Both the position numbers and the translations under genes were made by a program. This document shows, piece by piece, positions 1 through 9,527 of a DNA stretch of 64,000 nucleotides (the stretch's first letter is position 1; each line of letters opens with the position of its first letter). The stretch spans positions 162,584,797-162,648,796 of the forward strand of contig CM070874.1 in assembly GCA_036365515.1 (NCBI GenBank), in the 5' to 3' direction. Below the pieces are notes generated by a model, which was given only the letters and a program-made list of their open reading frames with translations, did not search any database and was not told the DNA's origin. This DNA comes from Torymus aiolomorphi. Lineage: Eukaryota; Arthropoda; Insecta; Hymenoptera; Torymidae.

Positions 1-88
1 CGGTCGGAAGGCGGCGGAGAGCAAGGGCTCGTCGGGGGCGCCGCAAAAAGGTGCTACCGGCGGGGTCGGACTTACCGCTGCCCAGAGG

Positions 89-621
89 ATGAACCCCCTG
101 ATCGTGGTAGCAACGGCGGAAGAATACCCTGAGACACTACTTTCCCAGGGTGACTTCAACAGCTTCAAGGCCAGTTTTAGAGAACTGGCTAAGAAGACGC
201 CTCCAGAACAGGTGCCCAGAATAGAAACATCGTTCGGGAAAGGGTGCGTATTCGTCTTTGTGGCCTCCGACCAAAGGTCAAAGGAGTGGCTACTATCTAA
301 GGTGGCCACCCTTGAGTTCGGGGGCCTGAAACTCAGGGTGGGAGGGGTAGAGGTCATCCAAGGTTGCACAAGGCTACGGGCTGGCTTCCGAAACCTTCTG
401 AGTAACCGGCCGAGGTCATGAACCAACTGGGGGCCTACAATCCCACCCTGAACATGAGCGGATGGCGCTCGGTAAAGACGTCACCGCTCAAGAAAGACTC
501 AGGAAGGCAGAACACCGGAGAGAAACACGTTCTGGTGTTCCAGCTGCCCGAATCTCAGGTCAAGGCCTTAGAGGCCATTGACAACAGGCCTTGGATGAAG
601 CTAGGTAGGGTCACCTTGTGA
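89..621 (+). pseudogene. Non-LTR ORF1 C-terminal region (DUF4780-like), frameshifted
   Basis: Two overlapping frames (89-421 and 418-621) together cover a domain resembling DUF4780, found in ORF1 proteins of many insect non-LTR elements. The first frame has a stretch with W at SKEWLLSKV followed by LKLRVG; the second has LNMSGWRSV and ends in KLGRVTL, the usual DUF4780 end. In intact elements these are one frame, so a frameshift near 420 has broken this copy. ORF1 normally binds element RNA in a ribonucleoprotein particle. The domain assignment is from memory of the family. The ORF opens with a lysine- and glycine-rich stretch upstream that is cut by the window edge. Confidence 0.6.
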
Positions 622-684
622 CAAGGTGTTCCGCCTGGCTTCGGAAGGGGAAGAGGTTGATGCGATGGTGGTGGACATGGCATA

Positions 685-2150
685 ATGGCCCCACCGTCAC
701 GGCCAATAACCCAGATTAACTTGCACCACAGCAAAGGCGCCACTGCTATATTGCAGAAGGGCTTGGCTGCGGTGCACACAGGCCTATCACTGGTCCAAGA
801 ACCATGGACAGTGGACGGCACAATCAGGGATTTGGGAGGGTTGTTATGTTTCAGGGATGCAGCATCGACCAGGCCCAGGGCATGCTTGGTGGCAAAAGGT
901 ATCAATCTCGTGCCCCAATGGGATCTATGCACTGGAGACCTGATGGTGGTAACGACAAAGATGGACGGCATCTGAAGGGTGGCCATAGCGTTGGCATACT
1001 TCCACAACTTTGGGGGGCAGGACAAGAATGTGCCACCAACGGAAGTGATGCGACTAGTGGAGAACTGCAAGGCGCTTAGGATGCCGCTATTGATAGGTTG
1101 TGACGCGAACGCACACCATCAACTATGGGGCAGTACTGACACTAATAGGCGTGGACAGCGCTTGGTGGAATATCTGTTTACTACGGAACTAGACATCCTG
1201 AATGTTGGCAACACGCCGACCTTCCGTAATGCTGTAAGGGAGGAGGTGTTGGATATAACCATATACACCAGTAATCTTACAGACAGGATTGCCAATTGGA
1301 GGGTGTCGGATGAACCATCACTATCAGATCACGAAAAGATCAGGTTCGATCTAGTGACGGGCATGCCCGAGAGACCCCGATGGAAAAGAAATCCCAGAGA
1401 CACGGACTGGGTAAACTATTCAGCAGATCTGGCAGAATCCTTTAGGGGCTTCCCTAAAGCAATTGACGACGTACCCACGTTAGAGGTGGCCGCCGATATG
1501 CTAAAGGACGAGATGCTGAATGCCTACCAGAATAACTACCAACTTACGAAACTCAGGCCCAGGGGCCAAGTTAGATGGTGGAATAAAGGCCTGGCTGCTC
1601 TCAGGAACAGGACTAGAGCCCTTCTTAGAAAAGCCAGGAAACGCAACGACCTTCTCTGCTGGCAAGAATATAACCGGGAGAGGGATCGATACAGAGAAGA
1701 AATTAGGAAGATCCAGCAGACGAAGTGGACCACCTTTTGTGAGGAAGTTGAAGGAGGGCCCGAGGCTGCCAGACTGAACAAAATGCTGTCAAGCAATCCA
1801 GAGGCTGTCCTTGGCTCTCTAAAGCTCCCGAGCGGCAGTTTCTCCGCATCAGATGAGGAGACTCTGAAATGCCTGATAAGGGCACACTTCCCCAGTTTTA
1901 CTGAGATAAATAAGGAAGGGCCGATCCAGAAGGAGGAAAAGGAGGCGAGCGGGAGGCGGTTCAGGGCGCCGATATGGCACCAGAACCGCAAACTGGCAAA
2001 CCAGATAGTGATCCCGGAGAGGATCAAATGGGCCATAAAATCCTTTAAACCGTACAAATCACCTGGACCGGAGGGGATATACCCCGTACACCTGAAGAAG
2101 GCGGAGCACGTCCTAGTTGGGCCCCTGGTTAAGATGAGACAGGCCCACAA
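685..2150 (+). pseudogene. Non-LTR ORF2 fragment: endonuclease and start of reverse transcriptase
   Basis: The reading begins with QINLHHSK and VQEPW (catalytic glutamate region) in the frame 685-975, then shifts to the frame of 979-2202. There GCDANAHHQLWGS (catalytic D and N) and SDHEKIRFDL (the SDH motif) mark an apurinic-type endonuclease that nicks target DNA to prime reverse transcription. After a basic linker, IKSFKPYKSPGPEGI is the first conserved block of the reverse transcriptase. Homology is lost a few residues later near 2150, so all catalytic RT motifs are absent here. The frameshift near 975 and the truncation make this non-functional. Confidence 0.8.
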
Positions 2151-2359
2151 AAAAAAGTATATTGCTCTGGAGTTGAGACAACGTTATTCCTATGTATTTT
2201 GACCCACCGAATACGAATCTGCAATAAAAAAGGAGGGTTGCCCAGCGAATTACGAAGATAACCTCAAAAAATCGTAAAAAAATACTTTTTCTAGAGGTAA
2301 AGGCTTAAAAACAAAGAATATGAGATGTCTCAGGTTGAGACGACATCGTGAAGGCTTAA
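2151..2359 (+). other. Left remnant of an unidentified repeat, interrupted by the Kolobok-like element
   Basis: This stretch lies between the broken non-LTR ORF2 and the TTAA target site of the Kolobok-like element. It belongs to neither. Together with 5933-6284 it may be the two halves of one further inserted element; short coding-like runs are seen in both halves but no complete frame. The TTAA at 2356-2359 is the left copy of the target duplication. Confidence 0.35.
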
Positions 2360-2377
2360 GGGGACAAGCCATGGTTA
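2360..2377 (+). repeat. Left terminal inverted repeat of Kolobok-like element
   Basis: This 18-bp sequence starts GGGGACAAGCC and is the exact reverse complement of 5911-5928. It is preceded by TTAA. Confidence 0.85.
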
Positions 2378-3328
2378 AAACTGAAAAAAATAAGAATAAA
2401 TAATTTGATTAATAATAAATTTCAGGTGTAATCTTTGAACTTAATAATTTTTCCCACTAATAAGTAGTGTTATTACCTACAATTTCCGCCTGTAGTTAGC
2501 TGATAATATACATCTGGCTCTTGCGTACATTTTATTAATGATTTAACTCTGATTTATTGATTGCCGTAGGTTTACTTTTCAACAACTAAATAAAATGACT
2601 TGAAATTCATGGCTTGATCTTTGTTTTTACATCAGTTATCAGTTTTCTGTGCTACTTTTCCTAAAAAAATTTTAATATTTATTTTTTATGAAAAATCTCA
2701 ATTTTTTGTATATTTTATCAAAAGCTCTATAATTTTATTTTTTTTATTTTTTCTGAAGCTTTTTTAAAAAAAGTAGCGCACATTCCTTGTGGCTAATGTA
2801 AAAAGGAATCCTCACCTAAAATTTCAAGTCATTTCGTTCACTTGGTGAAAAATAAACTTACGGCAATGACCCTGTAAACACAAAAAACAAGTTTTTCAGA
2901 AATCATGTTTGAAACTTGAGTTTCTTATAACTTATGGTAAGCTTTTCAAAACTACTTACAAAAATCTTTTTCACAATTCTGTATAATATACGTTGATTAA
3001 ACATGAAAAATGGAATATCCATATGACAGTTATTTTGGCACGGACACTCTAATCATCTCATGTCTAGTCTCATTAAATATCTGTAAAAAAAGGTTTAATT
3101 AGCTTAATGACATCTTTATATTATTTAGAATAATACACTATTGTAGCTCTTATCTTTTTTTTCGTATTAGACTAAAATATTTTTATTCCTTGATGCTGCA
3201 GTCTATAACCTACAAAAATCATCTATTCCGGGTGACAGATCCAATCACAAATTAACTAAAAAGAAAAACAATAGATATTAACTATTTTTATACGTATAAG
3301 TAACAAAAAAATCTTTTAATTACTTACT

Positions 3329-5071
3329 CTAGTAAGAACCTGGTTCATATGACTCTTCTGGTAACTGAAGTCGTACTCTCCTTCTTTTTCTTCTACTTTC
3401 TAAGGTATTTTCCTCAGCATTCCTTTCAGCATAGAATAATCTTTTATCATTGCTCTTCTTCACCCACTCAATTGCAGCTACTCCAGGTTTGATGTCGAAG
3501 GCATCCATTATTTCCAAGAAACCAATTCTTCCATCATTGAAACAAGTGATAGCAATGTATACACCCGTATTGAGTACATGCACACCACTAAAAGATGTCT
3601 TGGTAACGAGCTTCCAAACTATCTGATTGAAGCTTTCATTGCTGTTCTGTGTAAAACCACCAAGAGACCTTTCAAGCAGTTCCTGTCGAGAGAGATCTTC
3701 ATAAATTGGTTTTAACTGCTCCATCACTACTGTTGGAATACTGCCTGTATGATGGAAGCCTTTCAGTTTTTTCTGGGCTTTCGCTTTTTGCCACTTGCAC
3801 CAACTATTTTCTCCTTTCGGACACAAATGATGTTGAGGTGATTTATCTGTGGAGATTTTGTGGTAATAAGTGGCCCATATCGCATTGCTCATATCTTTCA
3901 CTGAGTTCGCATTGCCCCTGATGGCATTACCATAGTAGATGGTGAGCTGATCAATAACTTTACCAGTCAAGCGTCCCTGTCCTCCAATGGATTTTCCATC
4001 AGCTAACTTCTTCTTGCCAGAATTCTTCTTTAGATTTCTCAGCCTTGTACCCATTCGCTTTTGAACATGTTCAACACACTCCTTTTTTTCTACTATCAGT
4101 TCATCTCCATATGGTTTAACTTTACACAAATCACAGAAAACTTTTGAATCACCATCTCCAATGTAGCGATGATACTTTACACCATATTTTTCCATGGAAT
4201 TTTTGAAAATTTCAATAATTCCATCCACTTCCATCTTTCCGGCACTTCCTTCATGGTTTGCTGAGCAATTGGCTTGATGGTCCGTGTACCAGTCTTCATA
4301 TTCTTCTGTGCCCTCTTTATTTTCCCATTTCATGCAAGCTTTGCAGAAACTATTCTTGATAGAGATGTCAAGAATTTGTTGGGAACGCAAACCAATCAAG
4401 CTTGTGATTCCTTGTAAAGAAGAGAATCCTCTCTTTCTCGAGGACCCGTCACCAGACACATCAAGCCCTACACTTCCAGCTGGTGTCAATTGTTTTTCTT
4501 TTTCCACTGCTTTTTGCATGGAGATAACTGCCACTTTTTCACATGCCTTACTTAACTCCTCATTGATATGGTCATAAAAACTGTGTGCCACTGACGATGG
4601 TAGGTCCATGATACCACAGAAAGTCTCCAATCCTGCATGTCTTTGTCCAAGTGCACGCATAGCAAGTACACTACGTCTATTTACTTCATAAGCATTCCCA
4701 CTACTTCCAACTTGTTTACTTGTATTGATGAGATTCAGGCCATTGCAGTTTTTGCATACAATATTAATTTTTGCACCCAATCCTCTAATGTCTCCTTCCG
4801 TCATTCGGATTTTTCCATGACACTTAGCACAAACAATTAACTTTTCAAGTTCATGAAACAAAATATCAATATCTATTATTCTGTTTCTTGTTGTTGCTGG
4901 ACTTCTAGATATATCTGATTCTGAAATTTTGCTTGCAGATGTGCTTCTTTTTCTCTTTAGTGATGGGGCATTTTCTACTTTTCTTCTAAATCCTTTATGT
5001 TTCTTTTTTCTTCCAAATGTTCTCTTCTTTGTAGATGGTCCTGGTGTTCGACCTCTCTTGTCTGTATTCAT
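3329..5071 (-). CDS. Kolobok/Mutator-like transposase, intact 580 codons
   Basis: A single uninterrupted frame starts at an ATG (5069-5071). The N-terminal 60 residues are highly basic. A four-cysteine zinc-binding motif (CAKC near residue 81 and CKNC near 106) follows, then a helical region. The putative DDE catalytic core includes GLDVSGDGSSRKRG (D208 in the place of the usual S-x-D-G-T), YIGDGDS (D306 or D308) and QNSNESFNQIVW (E479), a pattern I know from Mutator-like transposase domain proteins of insects and cnidarians. More paired cysteines lie between (CKAC, CDLC). It should cut and rejoin the element at TTAA. The frame is free of stops and sits inside matching inverted repeats. Exact superfamily is inferred from TTAA plus GGG ends. 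Confidence 0.75.
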   Translation of the reverse strand: MNTDKRGRTPGPSTKKRTFGRKKKHKGFRRKVENAPSLKRKRSTSASKISESDISRSPATTRNRIIDIDILFHELEKLIVCAKCHGKIRMTEGDIRGLGAKINIVCKNCNGLNLINTSKQVGSSGNAYEVNRRSVLAMRALGQRHAGLETFCGIMDLPSSVAHSFYDHINEELSKACEKVAVISMQKAVEKEKQLTPAGSVGLDVSGDGSSRKRGFSSLQGITSLIGLRSQQILDISIKNSFCKACMKWENKEGTEEYEDWYTDHQANCSANHEGSAGKMEVDGIIEIFKNSMEKYGVKYHRYIGDGDSKVFCDLCKVKPYGDELIVEKKECVEHVQKRMGTRLRNLKKNSGKKKLADGKSIGGQGRLTGKVIDQLTIYYGNAIRGNANSVKDMSNAIWATYYHKISTDKSPQHHLCPKGENSWCKWQKAKAQKKLKGFHHTGSIPTVVMEQLKPIYEDLSRQELLERSLGGFTQNSNESFNQIVWKLVTKTSFSGVHVLNTGVYIAITCFNDGRIGFLEIMDAFDIKPGVAAIEWVKKSNDKRLFYAERNAEENTLESRRKRRRVRLQLPEESYEPGSY

Positions 5072-5422
5072 GATTTTTCACAAATCACTACTTTACGTAT
5101 CAAAATTAAATTGATACACAAAAGTCACTCCGAAAAAAACACTTAAAAATCTAGCAAGTTTTAATTGCACAATGTAGCTAACCTACAGGCCAAATTTTAA
5201 AAAATTTTCCACACACTGCTCTAGAGCGTATAATAGCTTATAATCAGGAAAAAATGTTTGTTTACTAAATAAATTGCATTGAAAAATGCAGATTCAATTA
5301 CATTCAAAATAATTCAGTTTAAATTCCAGCGACCGTGGCACTGAAACAACATAAACATGCAGCTGGGATTTTGAACCACCTATGAGTATTTTACGTATAA
5401 TACCTTTCTATAAGGAGAGTAA

Positions 5423-5600
5423 GGGCTCTTGCACGAATGGAGGCATAGCGAGGAATAACGCCTGGCAGCCAATCACAAGCAAGTTTTAAAAAGACGTGTT
5501 CCTTCTTATTCCTTCAAAAAGAAACAAGTCTTTTTAAAGCTCACTTGTGATTGTTTATCAGCCGTTATTACTCGCTATTCCTTTATTCGTGCAAGAGTCC
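5423..5600. mobile_element. PIF/Harbinger-like MITE nested in the Kolobok-like element
   Basis: The ends are inverted: GGGCTCTTGCACGAAT at the left and the reverse complement of GGACTCTTGCACGAAT at the right. They are flanked by the trinucleotide TAA (5420-5422 and 5601-5603), the usual PIF/Harbinger target. Inversion continues inward for most of the 178 bp, so the unit can fold into one hairpin. It has no coding capacity. Confidence 0.7.
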
Positions 5601-5910
5601 TAAGAGTAAAATACACGAGATTTATACCTCAAGTTAAGTTTTTCTACAATGTTAATGTACATTACGTTATACATTTAGTATTGTATCGTGTATGCTGTGA
5701 AGTATAAAATAATATAAGATTAACAATAGTATTAATATCTAAAAGTGATATTTTGAGTAAAATCACTAAATATGCAAAAAAGTAACTTCACGGTTTTAGC
5801 TGTATTTTCTAAACGAAATCGAATTTCGAAATGCGGTTGGAAGCATCGTATTCAGCGGAAAATTTGCTATCAAAATATTAAATAAAAAAAAAATCGATTT
5901 TTCGACCCCC

Positions 5911-5928
5911 TAACCATGGCTTGTCCCC
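5911..5928 (-). repeat. Right terminal inverted repeat of Kolobok-like element
   Basis: This is the exact inverse of the left 18-bp terminal repeat and is followed by TTAA at 5929-5932. Confidence 0.85.
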
Positions 5929-5932
5929 TTAA

Positions 5933-6284
5933 AAAAAGAGAATTTAATATGTCTTAAGCTGATATTTAGACTTGAAGAAAAACTGAAGAAAATAGCAGAC
6001 TGAAGGCGAATCTGAAGATGGCATGGTTATACCTCTGAGAGCGGGAAAATTTAGTAATATTCGCATAGTTGTCGTCTGCAAGTCTAGTATGGTGAACAGA
6101 AGATTACTGTAACAGAATTTAGTGACGAAAAACCTGCATGAGGTCTTAAATGAAGGTGATATTATGAACAAGAACTAAATTGCTTTAATTGATTTGGTTT
6201 TTTCTAACTCTTCTGCATATCAAACTTGGATTGATGAAACAATTTGTTAAAGCTCTCAATAAAGAAGGTCGATTCCTAAGTACT
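5933..6284 (+). pseudogene. Right remnant of an unidentified repeat with short conserved-looking ORF
   Basis: The stretch after the Kolobok-like element holds a short frame with LLHIKLGLMKQFVKALNKEG, a string I recall from many uncharacterised, multicopy arthropod proteins, probably derived from a mobile element. The surrounding frames are full of stops. It probably belonged to the element that split the non-LTR retrotransposon and was then itself hit by the Kolobok-like insertion. I cannot name the family. Confidence 0.35.
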
Positions 6285-6770
6285 TGGAAAGCGTCTGGAT
6301 CGCTAAAAAACATTCGGAGGCGTGGAAAAACGCCCAGGGATGTTGAACAGCCAAAACCTTCATCAAAGATTGAGAGATAGAGGGATGTGCAGAGCAAATA
6401 ATCGCATTGAGTACGAAGAGCACAAAGGCCGTGATGGGGATTATTACCGGGTATGGTACTTTGCGAAAACACAGACACACAATGGGACTTGAAAAAGACC
6501 CGACATATAGATTTTGTGGAAAGGAGGATGAGACGTCACTACTCGTTATGCTCGAATGCCCTGCACTAGTGGAGAGGAGGCGCCTGTACCTTGGTGACCC
6601 CTTTCCACTGGCAAATAATATCGAGGTGAAGGACGCCAGAAGGATCCTTCAATTTTATGAGAAGTCGATGGGCTGAATTTACCCGAAAATTGAAGGACGC
6701 CAAGGGATTACCCATGCGTCTGGAGATTACTTAACGTGCCTCAACTCCTATCATTAATAATAATAATAAT
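6285..6770 (+). pseudogene. Non-LTR retrotransposon ORF2 C-terminus and 3' tail
   Basis: Coding remnants resume at about 6285 and reach a cysteine-rich end in the frame 6407-6676, with FCGKEDETSLLVMLECPAL. This is the C-terminal zinc-like motif (C-x2-C ... ET ... H ... C) of R1-group ORF2; the first cysteine reads as tyrosine and the histidine is lost, so the motif is decayed. The fragment ends at an AAT-repeat tail (6752-6770), typical of such elements. Orientation and type match the 1-2150 fragment, so I read the two as parts of one interrupted element; most of RT is missing. Confidence 0.7.
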
Positions 6771-7780
6771 ACCCCACGAAATCAACCTTGTTTTCAGGTA
6801 CGACAGCCATGGATGGCAGAGCTGCTCGCAGGTCCCCTCAGCAGCATCTGGCGGGGCGGTATAATGCGTACACCAGTCGCGATTTAAACCTACAGTGACC
6901 GCGCGTGCGCAACTTCGGCGCAGCCTACTTGCGCCCCGCGCGTATCAAATCCGTCTCGGAATGCGTAATATGCCCGTCATCCGTCGCGAAGCTGCTTGAT
7001 ACTTTTCGCGAGTCACGGCAGCCATCTTCGTGTAAGATATCGTACTAGGCACATCGTGTGTTCACTCTCTCAAGTTTTACCGCGTCCGCGCCATCCTTTT
7101 TTTATATACACCCTGGATGATAGCAGTGGAGGCGCCGACCAGTGTGCGTGTGAGTGAGAGAGAGATAGAGAGAGAGTCGAGTGCACCGGCTGCTCCTTTC
7201 AAACGTAAGCTTTCTGCTCTCTTCTCGCGTGTATATTGTGAAGGCCTGCACGTAAATCGCCCCGTGCAAGCTTTCTGTGCCGTGTACGTGCGGGTGTGTG
7301 TCAGTCCGCCGTAGTTAACACCGCGCGCGAGAACAGCAGCTTCGTCGCACGCCGTAACGTTTACGTGTTTGAATCGTAACCGTCGCGCGAGAACTAACTT
7401 AGTGTACTTAACAGCACTTGCGTGGTGCATGTAGTGCATTACTCTAATATACTGTGATATCGAGTTACTCGTCGCCTTGTTCTTTATACAACTCGTCCTT
7501 CTCCCGGATACCGCCGCCTCCGCGGGAAAACGACTCTGCCGATCGTTTTCATATCTGAGTCTAGCGGCCGCGTGCTTTACTCGTCGAGCGTGCGCTTTTC
7601 ACTCAGCGATCCAATAAGTTGGAAAGCGGAGTTCGCGTGCGATCTTAGCGTTGCTTTCGGGACTTCAGGAGCAAATTCCCGGGCAAGTCATTTTAGTCTG
7701 ACACTTGCGGCACTCTTTTCTAGGGCATCGCTGGCCCGTGGCTTTTTGGGATTTTTCCCCAGAAGCCATCCCGTTACAAT
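6771..7780. other. CpG/GC-rich block, possible promoter or 5' exon; no gene supported
   Basis: Composition jumps to GC- and CpG-rich relative to the flanks, with GA runs (7155-7178). A pyrimidine-rich TTGTTTTCAG ends near 6798 and could be a splice acceptor. The short frames here have no recognisable domain. The block may be a promoter/5' UTR of a host gene. I see no start-to-stop gene. Confidence 0.25.
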
Positions 7781-7860
7781 ATATATGAGATCTCATATGA
7801 GATCTGATGTCTGAAATACTCACATGAGATCTTATATGATATTTACACGTGAGAAAAGGA
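7776..7860. repeat. Cluster of ATGAGATCT palindromes
   Basis: A perfect 16-bp palindrome, ATATGAGATCTCATAT, lies at 7783-7798. Further ATGAGATCT copies follow directly (7796-7804) and at about 7824, the latter extended as CATGAGATCTTATATG. Three copies in 60 bp is unlikely by chance in this AT-rich setting. Function unknown. Confidence 0.55.
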
Positions 7861-8431
7861 TAACAAATGGGTGGCTTATAAAATGGTTAGTAAAATCTAA
7901 AGCACTTTTAAGTAGATTTTTGAGTAGAATTTATATGCATTTTTATTTCATTCCTGTTTAAAAACGATGGAAACAAGGAAAAACATTTTGGGTAATGTAA
8001 GTAAATCATGAAATTTCTGCAAATATATAGGGATGATATATTTAAACACTACCAATGAAAAATTAGAGCCACTGTAATTATTTATTAATTATAGTGAACT
8101 TATAGGTATAAACATTTTCAATGAAATTATGTAAAAATTTACAATTTTATATTTAAAAAGCCCACCGGTAAACTGCAGACCGTCGGACCCGCCAAGTATG
8201 TGTGGGAGATTGAAGGACCACCGCTGCTAGAGCAGCTCTAGACTTCTCTTGTCCTCCCAAGATGCGTAATATTATAGAAAATTCAAAATTGAGAAAGAAT
8301 AATGAAAAATAGGGATATGTTGGTAACTATGTAATTTTTGTTATATACGGGGTGTCCCATTTTAAATGACGCACCTGAATACCTCGTCAGGGAAGCCACC
8401 AATCCGGAAATAACTCCTAAAAGAAGTGGTT
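7861..8431. other. AT-rich spacer with small unidentified fragments
   Basis: This is mostly AT-rich without genes. A GC-richer patch at 8160-8245 has an open stretch ending in TAG but matches nothing I know. From 8345, GGGGTGTCCCATTTTAAATG looks like the end of another common insect repeat; it abuts the broken end of the Gypsy integrase at about 8432. Confidence 0.3.
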
Positions 8432-8841
8432 GGGTTGCATTGGGGCGTATACGGTGGCGTCCTCCGGTGTTCAATCTCGTATTCCTCCAGCAAGTGGATG
8501 AATTCTTTCCCAATGAATTGTCGGCCGTTGTCGCTAACGACGGCTCGGGGGGTGCCAAAGCGCAGGAGAATTTGCTCTTTGAAGGCCCGAGCTACGGCTG
8601 CACTGGTGGCCTTGCTGAGGGCTTTTACCTCCACCCATTTGGTGTAACGGTCTTACATGACAAGCAGCCAGGTATTACCTCTATCGGAGCGTGGTTTGGG
8701 ACCCATAAAGTCCACGGAGACCATTTCCCAGGGTTGGGTGATGGTGGTCGCATGCATGGCTCCTGGAGGGGGTTGCTGTGAGGCCTTGTGTTTTTGACAG
8801 GTGTGGCAATTGCGGGCATGACTTGCTCCCTCTCGCAGCAT
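8432..8841 (-). pseudogene. pol: Gypsy integrase, truncated
   Basis: Two minus-strand frames (8653-8841 and 8362-8634) carry parts of an integrase: the CHTCQKHK half of the HHCC zinc site, VDFMGP with the first catalytic aspartate, and SDNGRQFIGKEF with the second. The family's third residue, a glutamate following the YTPQCNP stretch, is missing because homology ends at about 8432. The remaining residues of the longer frame come from unrelated DNA. The integrase cannot be functional. Confidence 0.8.
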
Positions 8842-8847
8842 GCCTGG

Positions 8848-9462
8848 CTAGTAGTAATATCGGGCTAGATGGTTGAGGGTTTTAGCGATGCCGAGATATC
8901 GTGCGGTAGGGTCGTCGTGAGCTTCTCGTAGCACGTGTGCTTTGTCTCCTGCTGGGATGCATAGTTTCCAAGCTTCGTTTTCAGAGTATTCATTAAAGTC
9001 TAGAGTATGTAATATATGCCTAAATAAACGGCCGTTTTGTATGCAGTACTCCGGGAAGCTCTGAGGATTGGTTCGCGCCCCGGCAAAAGTGTTTGTATAC
9101 CACGACCCGGGATGTCTCGACGTTAAGGTACACAAAGAGAGCGGTTGGCGTAACAGTGCGTCGGCGATATGATTCTCGGAGCCGCGTCTATAATGTACAA
9201 CAAAATCCCACTGACTTAATTCAATGGCCCATCTGGCAAGACGTCCGTAGGGGTTATCAATCTTCTGAAGCCATTTTAAGAACTGGTGGTCAGTAAGGAC
9301 GGCAAAATGATAACCCTCCAAATATTCTCTCATTTTCCAGATGCCCCATTTCACTGCCAGATACTCTTTCTCCGTTGCGGAGTAGTTTCGCTCCGGGCTA
9401 GTCAAGGAACGACTGGCATACGCGATCACTCGTTCCTTGTCGTCTACAGTCTGGGTCAGCAT
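8848..9462 (-). pseudogene. pol: Gypsy RNase H and connection to integrase
   Basis: The frame contains YASRSLTSPERNYSATEKE, LTDHQFLKWL and RRGSENHIADAL, the usual RNase H end of Ty3/Gypsy pol (the common ADALSR reads ADALLRQ). This domain removes the RNA strand during cDNA synthesis. It is separated from the RT frame by a frame change between 9462 and 9528. The C-terminal part leads into the integrase zinc region (LREAHDDPTARYLGIAKT). Confidence 0.8.
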
Positions 9463-9527
9463 TGTCCCTAACCCTTCATCACTCGCATCGGTTTGTAATA
9501 CAAAGGGTTTAAAAAAATCCGGGCAGG

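Larger units (their letters stand above)
1..2150 (+). mobile_element. R1-clade-like non-LTR retrotransposon, left part
   Basis: This is the 5' portion of a non-LTR retrotransposon that runs in from beyond the window edge. It carries the end of ORF1 and the start of ORF2 (AP-like endonuclease, then the first reverse transcriptase motif) and is broken off near 2150. The C-terminal end of what is probably the same element reappears at about 6285-6770 in the same orientation, so the element has been split by later insertions. The ORF1 type and endonuclease style are those of R1/Jockey-group elements of insects; the exact clade is an inference. Confidence 0.8.
2360..5928 (-). mobile_element. Kolobok-like DNA transposon with TTAA target duplication (complete)
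   Basis: The ends are perfect 18-bp inverted repeats beginning GGGGACAAGCC at 2360-2377 and 5911-5928. Each end is flanked by TTAA (2356-2359 and 5929-5932). TTAA duplication plus a terminal GGG fits the Kolobok superfamily better than piggyBac, whose transposase is different. One long intact ORF (3329-5071, minus strand) encodes a Mutator-like/Kolobok-type transposase. The 3' flank of the ORF (2378-3328) and the 5' flank (5072-5910) are AT-rich and non-coding; the latter contains a separate MITE. The element is 3,569 bp and structurally complete, so it may be recently active. Confidence 0.75.

Noticed and set aside
555..1070. Minus-strand 171-codon frame across the non-LTR ORF2 start
   Set aside because: It is the antisense of a recognised endonuclease region with no motif of its own.
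1536..2150. Minus-strand 204-codon frame
   Set aside because: Antisense of ORF2; the sense frame has conserved endonuclease and RT motifs.
2360..5928. Assignment of the TTAA element to piggyBac
   Set aside because: The transposase lacks piggyBac motifs and has a Mutator/Kolobok-like pattern; ends start GGGG rather than CCC.
8160..8245. Plus-strand terminal exon ending in TAG (GKLQTVGPAKYVWEIEG)
   Set aside because: No proper acceptor in front and no family recognised; too short to support.
8338..8781. Plus-strand 147-codon frame over the Gypsy integrase
   Set aside because: Antisense of integrase motifs; no independent evidence.
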